Positions 35,201 through 45,893 of a DNA stretch of 64,000 nt are shown piece by piece. The translations under genes and the position numbers were made by a program. Below the pieces are notes generated by a model. It worked only from the letters and a program-made list of their open reading frames with translations. It searched no databases and had not been told where the DNA came from. Positions within the stretch are counted from its first letter, which is position 1, and every line of letters starts with the position of its first letter. Origin of the DNA: Takakia lepidozioides (Eukaryota; Streptophyta; Takakiopsida; Takakiales; Takakiaceae); NCBI GenBank assembly GCA_030704615.1, contig CM060733.1, positions 33,976,001-34,040,000 of the forward strand. Reading direction: 5' to 3'.

Positions 35201-36759
35201 ATGCATACCCTTAAAAATGCGTACATAGCACTTGAGAATTCATTCATATGTCGCCAATGAGGTCTACCTCTTTGATTACACCCAGCTATTGATCAGTTTA
35301 CTCTCAAGCTTTAATCATATGATGGAAATCGTCCACCATCCAACCTCCATTAGGTGGATCTGGGATGGCCACAGACTTGTACAACGTTGGAATGAACCCG
35401 GAGAATATCACTATGTTAAGCAATTTGTGCATGCATGTCATTGTATTCAAGGCGGAATTTGACAGCTGGCGCAGCAAGGCCAAACCCACAAGGCTCTTTC
35501 CACTATGGCATGATCAACGTCTCAAAAACCTTCATCTTTGCGAATTCTGCACCAATGCTTAATGGCAAACAGCGGTATGCGGTGAACGGCGTGACCTTCG
35601 CGGAACCTGATACCCCTCTCAAGTTGGCTGACTACTTTGGAATCAGCGGTGTCTTCAACACTGGTTCCATCCCCGACTCTCCCACTGGAAATCCTCCAAG
35701 TTTTGCGACATCGGTGCTTGCTGGTGAATTTAGGTCGTTCATCGAGGTAGTTTTTCAGAATGATGAGAACTCTCTGCAGTCCTGGCACATTGATGGCTAT
35801 GCCTTCTTTATCGTCGGGTATGTTATAACACCTCGTCCTTGATAAGCTCTAGCATTATTGTCCAATTTTGACCATCACAGATCTTGAGGTCTTGTGTACG
35901 AAGCCTGTAACTGTATATTATATTGAGTACGAAAATTTCTCTTCTTGATGTTGCTGAAACCTCCCGGTTAACAGTTTATGTTCTATATCTCAAACGAATG
36001 GTGTGATTTCTGTAGACTTGGGCCAGGGACTTGGAGCTCAGCAGCCAGGCCCTCCTACAACCTTGTTGACGCGGTTTCACGCACGACCGTACAGGTGGCT
36101 CTTCCACCTCTTACTACTTTATAAAACAGGTCTTAATTTAAGTAGAACTGTGAATTATTTTGGTAACTATTCTTCTTATGTTCTGCTTAACTTCAAGGAT
36201 TCGTTTGCCGACGTATATGTCGTATGCAACGCTGGCATCCTAACTGTTTTCGATTGCTGGTAAACTTGTGTAGTTCGTTTACTAAGATATTCATTGAGTT
36301 TCTCCAGAAATAGTATAATTTAACAGGTACATGCTGAACTTCAGCTGAGTGTGTTTCTATGAACAACAGTCTGGCGGTGGTAGCATCTCGGTGATGCCTG
36401 AGATCCTTGCAATAACACTCTATATTAGTGAACTAAATGTGATGGAACGGAAGGGATGAAATTGAAGAACTAATGTAAAGGAACTGATAGGCATATTTAA
36501 GATTGACCACGAACAGACTTCGAACAAATTATCAATGCCGATCGTCCACTTCATCGTGCAGGTGTATCCGAACTCCTGGACGACAGTGATGCTGGAGTTA
36601 GACAATCCAGGGCTTTGGAATATTCGGTCGGAGGACCTGCAGCGCCAGTGGCTCGGGCAGGAGTTCTACATGCGTGTGTTCGACCCTTTGATGTCCAATA
36701 AGCGGCAGGAGGACCCTCCACCGACCAACCTCCTCCTCTGTGGGAGGGCGTTAGGATGA
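32271..36759 (+). CDS. SKU5-like (SKS) multicopper-oxidase-like glycoprotein
   Basis: Eight exons: 32271-32420, 32729-32838, 33273-33543, 33917-34019, 34650-34992, 35452-35817, 36016-36094 and 36562-36759. They total 1620 bp (539 aa). All introns are GT/AG and in phase. A signal peptide (about 26 residues) precedes EDPYQFVDWTVTY. Three cupredoxin-like domains follow, with AINGQFPGPQL, DEPFLLTWDGIQQRKN, KDQIGSYFYFP, VLIGDWYK, DGVLINGLG, KTYRFRISNVG, LDIHVGQSYSVMVTADQ, TAGAARPNPQGSFHYGMIN, KQRYAVNGVTF, QSWHIDGYAFFIVG and a C-terminal CGRALG. As in the whole SKU5/SKS group, the copper-ligand histidines of ascorbate oxidase and laccase are replaced (TWDG instead of HWHG, WHIDGY instead of HxxHLHGH), so oxidase activity is not expected. 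Relatives act at the cell wall or plasma membrane in directional growth. No GPI-anchor tail is seen, so it is probably secreted. The gene appears intact. Confidence 0.95.
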
Positions 36760-37503
36760 TCAAGCAAATATTTGAAATTTACAAGCGGAGTTTTGTCTGG
36801 TGATCGGAACGTCGGAACCGTTCCTCATCTCTGTTGTATCATTCAAAGTGCTGACATCATTTAGGCTTCATAATACCTGACTGACGAGCCGTTCCTTTCA
36901 CACACCGTGCAATGTTGTCCTAAAACAGAACATATGGAGCCTGGACTCCCGAGGATTGAACAAACCTGTGAATGTAGCCGTTGGAGTGCCAAAATTGCCT
37001 CTTGCTATTTCGGAAGTGCATTTCACCACCCTTATAGCCGCACACCCCACTCTAAACGTCCCTGGAGGAGTTCGCTCCATGTGTCAGATCGCATCCGGAC
37101 AGTCGGACTACCTAGCCTTCCACATGGTAGCCATTGTCCCGATGTGGCTGGATAGAGCAATGTGGAAAGTATTGTGAGGGTTCTCTTCCGAAAGATGCAC
37201 TTGCAAATGTACTGGCAGAAGCAAATGATGGTATGGAAGGAACACGCAGGACGGAGTAATTGTCATTGTCGTGCCGATGAGAATCCCCATCAGATCCTGG
37301 AGGGGTGTCCAGCTTTGCTTGCAGGAACCAAAACGCTCCTCACCTTTTAGATGTGCAACCCGGGATTGCAGAGGTGTTCCCATCGTACATTCATCGATTG
37401 TCTTTGCCATCTCTTCTTGCTGCCCTCAACATCAACTATCTGGTACCCTCCCACCACCACGCCCCCTCAAGAAGTCACGGTACCTTGACATAAGGTGCAG
37501 GGG
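36760..37503. other. SKU5-like gene 3' flank
   Basis: No gene recognised. Short frames around 36956-37410 have no family signature. The 3' untranslated region of the SKU5-like gene should be here. Confidence 0.4.
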
Positions 37504-38269
37504 AAAGATGCTTGCGACGTCGCAAGCATCTTTTAATATCTGCAAGTGGGAGGGAGAGAGAGAGAGGAGAGAAAGATACAGAGAGCCACAAAGAGACAGA
37601 CAAACAGAGGGGGAGATGCTTGGCAATCCACTGTAGCTGTCCCTTGAAGATGCTTGCGGTGACGCAAACATCTTCCACCAACAGAGTTGAGAGAGAAAGA
37701 TCGTTGGAGAGGGAGACAAAGAAAGAGAGAGAGACAAACGGGGAGATAGAGGAAACCCTCCATAAGGTGTCATGAAAGGGTCTTGCATTGACAGACAAAT
37801 AGAGAGGGAGGGAGGTGGAGGCAGGTCGTGTACTGAAGGTGTCCGGCCTGCAAGATGTTTGCGTTGTTGCAAGCATCTTTCACCTGCACTTTCCAGACAA
37901 ATAGAGAGTTGGAGAGGGACAAAAAGAAAGAAAGAGAGGCAGATGAAGACATGGACAGACAGAGAGGGAGATGCTTGCTTCAACGCAAGCATCTTCTAGG
38001 GTCGATTTGAAGGAAGAAGAACATGACTGTAGGAAGTTTGTGGCTGCAGAGGAATCTTGAGGGTCCGATGAAACGAGCTACAATGAAATATGGTTGCGTT
38101 ACCGCAATAATCTATCACATGACAAACAGGAACAGCATGAGACAGTGTGGTTCTTCAGAGAACCCCTGAAAGGCAATGGTGGAAGATCCTTGCGTCAACG
38201 CAACCATCTCTCATACAGCCATTCTTGGCATTATGAAAGTTTTCCTATGGTCAGATGCAGGGTTTGTAC

Positions 38270-39427
38270 CAGTGTTGTGCGGGTATATTGATTTCAATAT
38301 ACCCTTAGGGTATAAGTAAATTATTTTTGTCATATCATTTACCCTCCGGATATGGATAAATTGAAATCTCAAAAAATTATTTACCCTCCGGGTATGGGTA
38401 AATTAACTTTTCAGATTTCTATATAACCCCCGGGTATGGATATATATGCCAAAATATACCCTGAGGGTATGAATAGTTTCCGGGTATGGATAGTTATTTC
38501 CATTAATATATAATTTAATGGTTTTAAGGAATACATGATGTTTTTTTTTTTTTCAAAAAGGAAACCTGGGAGCGACTGCCCCTCACAAGATGTTCTTCAA
38601 TATGTACAAAACACAAAAAACAAAAAAAACAAAAACAAGAAAAAAACAATCTATGGTAAAAGAGAAAATTGATAAGATATTGCATAATATTTTGGTGTTA
38701 ATTTCCAATGCAAGATGGAGGAGGTTTGAGATTTTTTTTAAAGCACATGGGCTGGTAGCTCAGTTGGTAAGTGCACAGTGTGTGTCACTCAGGTGGTTCG
38801 GGGTTCGAACCAGCTGCCCTGCCCCGTGTGTGGGATTGTTTGTGTGACGGTATGTTTGGGCATTGATCGTCCTGCAGGTCTCATGGCCCATAAATGAAAG
38901 GGGGTTAATCTTTCCCCCTCCTCAAGTGCCTGAATTGTGGGCTGTCGCTCCCAGATTTCCTTAAGTGAATAAAAACCCCTCAAGGACCTAAATTGTGGGT
39001 TTCCTTTTATATTTATATATATATATATATGCGAGATCTGAAGAGGTATTGTTTGGGTTATATGACATTTAAGGAATGATATATATGTAGCATTTGTTTT
39101 AGCTGTGATTGGAGCTTTCTTATAGCTCAAGGCTCCCTAATAACACAACAAAAAGAGAAAAGACCTAGCACACAAAGGCTATGAAGGCACATAAAGGCCC
39201 TTATATACCCTGATTAGATATACCCTTCATTTTAACATATACCCTTCAGGAAAGTAGGGTATATTGAGCGTCTTGATGCATAAGGATAAGGGTATATCAT
39301 AAAAATATATCCTGATATAAGGGTATACATCCGGGTACCTATTGCCACACCAGGGTATATATATATCAATATACCTTGATATACCCGCCGGGTATATCAG
39401 GGTAATTCATATACCCGCCCAACACTG
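38270..39427. mobile_element. Non-autonomous hAT element, 1158 bp
   Basis: Ends are CAGTGTTGTGCGGGTATAT and the inverse of CAGTGTTGGGCGGGTATAT. The flanking octamer GTTTGTAC is identical on both sides (38262-38269 and 39428-39435). Both subterminal regions are filled with repeats of TACCCTCCGGGTATGGATA and GGGTATAT type. It contains a SINE insertion and no transposase. The perfect target duplication indicates a recent insertion. Confidence 0.92.
38749..38970 (+). mobile_element. SINE family A, copy 1 (tRNA-derived)
   Basis: The head reads GGGCTGGTAGCTCAGTTGGT AAGTGC (A box) and GGGGTTCGAACC (B box), like a tRNA gene. The body ends CTCCTCAAGTGCCTGAATTG, TGGGCTGTCGCTCCCAGATT TCC. The same head, body and end occur at 52010-52232. 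The tail block also appears inverted at 38561-38578 (GGAAACCTGGGAGCGACT), so a second truncated copy in the opposite direction lies just before it. Both are nested in the hAT element. Confidence 0.85.
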
Positions 39428-39470
39428 GTTTGTACATGTGAAACATGTCTGCGGTAACGCAATTTGACAT

Positions 39471-40080
39471 GACTGTTGGGAGTAGAATAAGGACACTGCT
39501 TTATTCTCACATGGGTCTACTGTGGTGCAGAAAAGGAGAAGGAAGGGGAAAGAGCCCAAACCAGCTCAGGAGAAGGAGGGTGAAGAAGATGAGGATTTGG
39601 ATTACGAATTCAGAGCAAAAGAGATAATGTCTGCAAAGAAGGTGAACTCTGGTCAGGTTATTAGGGCCATGATGTTTGTGGACAACAATCTGATATGTTT
39701 TGGCTTACAAGTAATGATTTGGATTGTATTGAATGTTCATAAATGTATTTACAGACCAGATAAGTTTATCATTTTGGTGCAAATGTATGTACCCTATAGA
39801 TGCCCTATAAATTGTATCCGCCAATGGTTTTCTTCCGTTTTGAAAACTTATAACTCATGTGATCAAGGTTTAAAAATATAAAACCACTGACTAACCAAAA
39901 GGAAACAATTCGAAGTGGGACAAGTGCTTCGGGCAAATGAGATTCATGTTTGTGCTGGGCAAGAGACATGGGAAACTTAGAACAAACTGGTTGGAGATGT
40001 CAACGGTTATAAGTGGATTGGTAAGATTGGTAAGATGTGCGCTCTTAAGGTGGCGTGTGCCAAACGTGGTCAAATGATTT
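39471..40080. other. Intergenic with one charged reading frame
   Basis: A plus-strand frame at 39522-39660 encodes a Lys/Glu-rich stretch (QEKEGEEDEDLDYEFRAKEI) that may be an exon or chance low-complexity coding. No family is recognised. Confidence 0.3.
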
Positions 40081-40700
40081 TTTGGGCGACAATTGTGAAA
40101 TTATCAACATGGGTTTGCGGTATGAGTATAGTGTCTGGCGGCGTGAATATGAAGGACCTCTTTGTGGGTTGTGTTTACATGCCCACATAGGGAACCCTTA
40201 GCGCTGACGTAGACAAAGCTTTCGAAGACGTCAAGCTGGACTGTGCTAAGTTCCTTGCCAAAGGTTAGGTGGTCTTATTTGGGTGACTTCAATGTCCGGG
40301 TGGGCAAAGGTCTTAGGATGATACGTGTAGAGGTTTTGGTGGTGACTTGGGCTTGGTTACCTGCACCATATTCTAAAGAATCTCTTGTAGACTATTAATA
40401 AACCGTCTGGAAGAACTTTTGACCCTGAATAATATGTCAAAAAGAGACCAAGTTCAGTGGACTCGTGAGAAAGCCCAAACTGGGAACGTTCCATTGTGGA
40501 TTATATCATAATGGACAAAAATTCTGTTTCCCCGTTGATCAATAGAACTGATATTGGTACATCTAACCACTGGACTAAGATCAAAAGGTGTTTTCCCAGC
40601 ACCAAGAGATCTATGAAACGTTCGATTGGGAGCTTAAGATGGAGGCTTTGTAGACCTATAAGCAAATGCTGCAGAAGTGGTCTGGCCACTTCTTTCTTTT
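40081..40700 (+). mobile_element. LINE endonuclease-domain fragment (old copy)
   Basis: Parallel to 58368-58990: CAATTGTGAAATTATCAACA, TGTTTACATGCCCACA, GATCAAAAGGTGTTTTCCCA and GAAACGTTCGATT blocks appear in the same order. The encoded piece VDYIIMDKN...RTDIGTSNHW is the end of an AP-endonuclease (EEP) domain. Several frameshifts and deletions are present, including loss of the GDFN region frame. It is older than the 58-kb copy. Confidence 0.75.
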
Positions 40701-41439
40701 CAGTCACCAGTTTTTGTATTGGGGTGGAAGCTATTTATACAGTATGCAGTGGCTGGCTGGCATGGACAAGAGTAGAAATTGCAGTGGTCCAATCAGTGAA
40801 TAACCTTGTCACTGCCCCCTTCTTTACAATAGCATTTCTCCAAAGCCACTCCAGCCATCTTGAAGACATACTGAAATGTCCTTCACATGTCTGTGGCCTG
40901 TTCCTCTGTATTCTGTTTCGATATTGTTGCGTCAATTGTGTACCGCAACTGCACTGTGTCTTCTCTAATGGTACTGATAAACTCTCTGGATGTGGTAAGG
41001 TAACAATGGGGAGCATTGATCCAGATTTCATAGTGGTGGGCAGGAACAGGAAACTCGCACCCAGCAACCCAAAATTGAACTGGTCAAGTTAAGAGTCATA
41101 GGCCCATGAGTTGGGTACCAAAACCTGGTCTCATCATGAAATGGTGGTCTATCACAGCCAGACCATACTACTTACAAAGTGGATTCCAGCAGTGGTGCAA
41201 AGCTCTGACAAACACTCTGCACACTCTGCACAGAAACTCTCCAACTATGCACATAAAAACCAGCTCGACAACGTGGACTGCATGGAAAGGTAGTAAAATG
41301 AAATGAACATGTCATGCCCAACATGCTCATGGCACATGCAGACATGATACACTTCTGAAAGAATGGCAATAGTTCGTCTAAATGGTAAGGATGCACAAGA
41401 AGGCGTGAGTATAGATTGGATTCTTTCCACCACTGACAA
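40701..41439. other. Intergenic, RING gene 3' flank
   Basis: No gene recognised. It should include the 3' untranslated region of the RING-H2 gene that ends at 41440. Confidence 0.4.
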
Positions 41440-44400
41440 CTAGGAAAAGGCAGCAGCCTTGCAAATAGGGCACTGATTTTTCTGGACAAGCCACTGCTTG
41501 ATGCACGATACATGATAACCGTGCCCACAATCGATCTTCCCCAACTCGTCACCCTCCTCATATTCCTCCTGAGACAGTCCCAGTGAATAATGGTCAGGGC
41601 ACAATACTTGATGGCGCATGCAATGAGACAACTTGCCTTCGAATAAAAGTAACAACAGTCACATAATGCTCACAATTGCTTGCACTCAATGTGTATGCCC
41701 AAAGATGGTGCAAACATCAGATCCTCTAGATTACAATTCTTTGAAAATTAAAGTACAAGTGACATGCCAATATGTACATGGAAGCCAATAAGAAAATCCC
41801 TGCTCAAACTTCCATCAAGGCGCACAGCTTACTTTAAAACTTGGGACAGTGATTCAGTACAGATGATGTAGAGGTGCAGAGCACTTTCAGAGTGCTGAAA
41901 TCACCAATCCACAGCTGTCTTTCTCGTGCCCACTTATACGTTTGGGGGCGAAGGCCACACAGCGAAGTCGAGGCTACATGACTACACATTATATAACACC
42001 TGCACAGGCAGAGCATGAGATACCATACCTGACAGATGCTGCATTTCCTGTCACACTCTTGTGGAGAGGGAGTAACCACCACATCCAATGAGGAGTATTG
42101 ACTCCTCTTCAACTTCTGGTTCACCACATCAGCACTCACCCCTGTACTCACAGTGCCTATTCTCTCCTCCAGAGCAAGCAACTCCTGCACCCACACATGG
42201 CAAATACCATCACCTTTATCCAATCAGCCTAATAGGCTCAGTGCTACCCACCACCAACAAGAGTGCAGTTTTCCTTCTAGTGGCACCACACTCCAATGCG
42301 CAAGCATTAGGAAAAATGATGGCCAGCCGATGGTGCGCCACACTTCATCTGTACATCAACCCCTCATATATAACATCAATTTTACTCCTGCATTCCACCG
42401 CACCCCTATACTCGACCCATATGCGATCCTATATTTCTAGAATGATAAAACAGCAGGTGCCCCCGTCATGGGGCAGACCTAGCTATCATTTGACTTACAT
42501 CTGAGTCTTGTGATCACTGAAGCAATATAGATAGCACAACTAAATGTTATCCATTTCACAGTAGGCAAGAACTTATTGGGACTCTGGAACAACTTGTGGA
42601 GATTTAGCGATCCTAAGTGGACTTCTAGGTAGCTTCACAGCATACACAAGTCCCAGGAATAAGGTGTCTTAGGCACAGCAACCTGTTCCAAACTAACTGT
42701 ACTCCCCACAGTGCAAGGGCACAAAAAGCATCACACGGTAAACCAGCCTTGAATAGAAAATAACTAAACAGCAGGTACAGAAGTGTCAGACCTCATAAGA
42801 CATGTTGTCGACATCAAGACGCAAGTCACTGTGTTGGTCATGGAGGCCCATTCCTCCAAACAGCAAGGTCGCCTCCAGCATCAAAAGTTGCTATGCAGGT
42901 TGTAGCCACACATGTCGTCCATCACCAACAAGGAGCACAGAACTTCAGGCAATAAATAAATGTAACAACATTCGACAAAAACAACTTGACTGAAAAGCTT
43001 GGACCATACAGTTGCATCTAAGACTGGGTGGCACCTGATGGGATGCTGCCAGAAATCAAGCAATACTCTGTCTTGTGTGGCACTCCAAGCAAAACCTATA
43101 CATGAGCTTATAAATGAGCAATTCACTACGAAATGACAGGACTACACGCAAACGCTTACAAGATAATGATGTACCTCATATGTTAGATCTTCATCTCTCT
43201 CTACACACTCCAGTGCCAACAGAATCTGTTTCATAAATCACCTCATCAGAAGGCAATTTTGATCATTCAAAATCACTCCTTGAGACCCATGGGTAGAATA
43301 AGAAAAAAGAAACAATAGGACTAAATGAGATCTGAAAAGAAAGTTTCCACTTGTGTACACCAAACTGTGAGCAGTCACGCATCAGAAACTCTGAAGTGAG
43401 TGAATTCTCAAAATGGGCAGGCAAGTTCCAGTTGCATCATCTTACAATGCAAAAAACTATGTTTCCAACCTGGACACAACTTCATCTAAGATCCAGCATC
43501 ACACAGCCTTCCAGACTGATGTGCCCGATACCAGCAACAAAAATCAGTGATACCACTTTCCCCCAAAAGCAACCAAGCCTTTCTGTAATTAACAGAGAAA
43601 ATAACATCAAATGACCAACCTCAGCAAGACCTTCTGCCACAAGTCGCGACTGATGTGCTCCATCACCTGCTGACATCTGCAAACCCCGAAAAGGCAGTCC
43701 AAGAAGACTTTCTGCAACAGATGAAAGCCCTCTTTCACTGCGTACTCCAGCTTGTGACCTTGGCAGTATTGACCCTTGGAACAGACTTGCAGGTGAGGGG
43801 AGTGTATCCATGGAGGTAGCAAGTGCCGAAGGGGCTGAAGATGGAGGTGATGGAGGCATACGAGAAGGTGCAGGTCCTGATGAGAAAGGGGAAGGCATAA
43901 ATGTGTTTATACTGTTGCCCTGCAATCTCCCACGCAGCACTGGGGGGTGAGGAGGTGGCCTTGCAGGAGACCGTATGGAGGTGGTCACTGAGGTTGCAGA
44001 TGCTTGCATTGAGGGAGAGACAGGGTCAGCTGGCAGGGGAGGAGTGAGAAAACTGATTGTGGAGTCCAAGTTACTGTGGTTGATGCCAGAGCTTCGAATT
44101 CTGCTCTCAATTGCAACTGCTGCTCCAAGCTCACTCGCACTTGATGCACTGGTTGCCAAACTTCGTGTGCTACTTCCCATGTACCTGTGTGATAGCCGTT
44201 CTCCTAGAGTACTCAAGCCAACACTAGTGTCACCAAGTCCTAAGGATGCAGAGCTCCCACTTGTGTCAACTGAAGGAGTGCCACTGGGTGGCACAATAGA
44301 AGCACCCAGCATATGATCAACAATAAGCAGGCTGCTACTGGAGTTGCTCTCATCTGCATCCATGGACGACTCTGCTAGTGATGCTCTCTGAGAACCCCAG

Positions 44401-45893
44401 CTGTCAGGCTGCAAAACTGGCGTGGGCTTGTGCTCTCTGGGAGCAAAAGTGGATTGGGAAGGCTGGGATGTTTCTGCCTGCAACGACACCGCTCCACCTG
44501 CTCTGCCCCTTACACTTCTTTGAGAATTTACACCTGAACTACTACTACCTAATACACTCTTACCAGACCGGCCTTCTCTGAGAGGTTCAGGCAATACATC
44601 AATTGGGTCTTGGAGATAGCCACCCTTCCGAGTACAGGGATCCTCTGAAGTGTTAGCCAGAACTGGGGGTTCAGCGCATCGGCCAATGGATGTTGCCTGT
44701 GCTGAAATTGAGGTAGAGGCCACAACTTCAGAAGTAGAGGTGCTGCCTGCAATACCAGTGCTGCGCCGACTAAGTCCTCTACCTCCCATTGTCCTCCCAC
44801 TGCAGCTCTCCCGAAAGCCACTTCTATGAGGGGATCCATTTCGACAACCAAAACTACCTGCCATCACAGGTGTGCAACTCTTTCTCTTACAAGCAGAGCC
44901 CCTGGAGCTACTACTCACATTACTTAACCTACCAGCACCAGTTTCCACAGAGATCCCTGAGGAAGTGCCTCTTGAAGAATGTTTGTCTGCACCATGATGG
45001 CAAACTTCACCCCTGCTGCCTACTTCACCATCAAATACGCCCTGATTCTCAGCAGAACCTGACAGAAATGCCCCTGTCGGACCACAGAGGTCGCTGCCAC
45101 CCCCATGAAGGTGTGCTCGATCTCCCGAATCTTGACGCTCCATGAACAGTGAATTGGAGGTCACACTTCCATCAAGCTCCCCTGACTTTCCCTCATCAAT
45201 ACCGTTCCTCCCTCCCTGATCAGGGATGCCTGCTGGAGCTTGCCTGTTACCTATTGGTGGTAACCCAGAGGCTGCACTCCGATTGCCCAAACTGTGTGCT
45301 ATGTGACCTGCTGCCCTGCCTGGGAAAAGCCCTGAGCTACTGCTCCCCTGAACTGGTGCCCCCCCAATGAGGAAGTCCAGGCTGTTGCTCACTGACCGCT
45401 GTGCTCTTCCTGAAAAGGAATCTGAAAGAGCGTGTGGGTGTCCATGGCCTTGAAGCATACCATCCTCCTCAGACAGACCCAGCTGTGTGTTGAGGCCCAT
45501 TCCAATGTTGGCTTCAGCATCCAAGCCCGCAGAGCCTGTTCCTGACTCATTCACGAAGCCCTGCAATACATTCCACTGCCCTTGCAGTGACCCATGATGG
45601 GGTCTTTGCACTCTCCGAGAACCAGGTGAGCATGCAGCAACCAGCTTTGGAGACAACTGAGATGGTTTGCGGACAGGGGTTCTGCTGCATTCTGGACCTT
45701 TACCTGTTTCATGGTTACAAACTCTTCCCCCCAAACGCAATTCCATGGCTTCTTCCATTTTCGTGGGCCTGCTACTACTGTTGCTGCCACTGCCTCCATT
45801 GCTGCTACTAGACTGGTAATGTATGTCTGCAGAAGACCACCGACTCCCACCCATGAAAGGAGCACCTCTTCTTGCATCTGTGCCGTCCTCCAT
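41440..45893 (-). CDS. RING-H2 E3 ubiquitin ligase, MBR1/MBR2/HIP1-like
   Basis: Five exons on the minus strand: 45893-43620, 43225-43175, 42890-42792, 42184-42029 and 41568-41440. They total 2709 bp (902 aa). All splice sites are GT/AG and every exon ends in phase 0. The first 758 residues are a low-complexity Ser/Gly/Pro-rich region without a known fold. The C-terminus carries the conserved plant block LRLDVDNMSYE, then ELLALEERIGTVSTGVS and LKRSQY, and then the RING-H2 finger (about residues 855-898: CSICQ, GDELGKIDCGHGYHVSC, KNQCPICKA) with ligand pattern C3-H2-C3. Arabidopsis MBR1/2 bind MED25 and promote its ubiquitin-dependent turnover; the same role here is inference. Family members are usually shorter (about 500-750 aa), and the excess is in the disordered N-terminus. 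A non-coding first exon further upstream (46-49 kb) is possible. Confidence 0.92.

Larger units (their letters stand above)
37504..39470. repeat. Array of short hairpins with TTGCG-NNNN-CGCAA core
   Basis: Seven inverted repeats follow each other at intervals of about 90-200 bp. 37504-37533 is a perfect 30-bp palindrome (half-site AAAGATGCTTGCGAC). Others are 37646-37675 (one mismatch), 37852-37879 (one mismatch), 37969-37994 (10-bp arms), 38088-38110 (weak), 38184-38209 (two mismatches) and 39445-39470 (weak). The linkers are purine-rich (GAGAGAGAGAC AGACAAAnAGAGAGGGAG). A hAT element separates the last two. I know of no feature class that explains the array. Confidence 0.75.

Noticed and set aside
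37432-37992. 186-codon minus-strand frame rich in SLSLS and PLS
   Set aside because: It is the translation of the GAGA-rich linkers of the hairpin array, not a protein gene.
38749-38830. Functional tRNA gene
   Set aside because: A and B boxes are present but the cloverleaf does not close, and the sequence continues into a SINE body repeated elsewhere.
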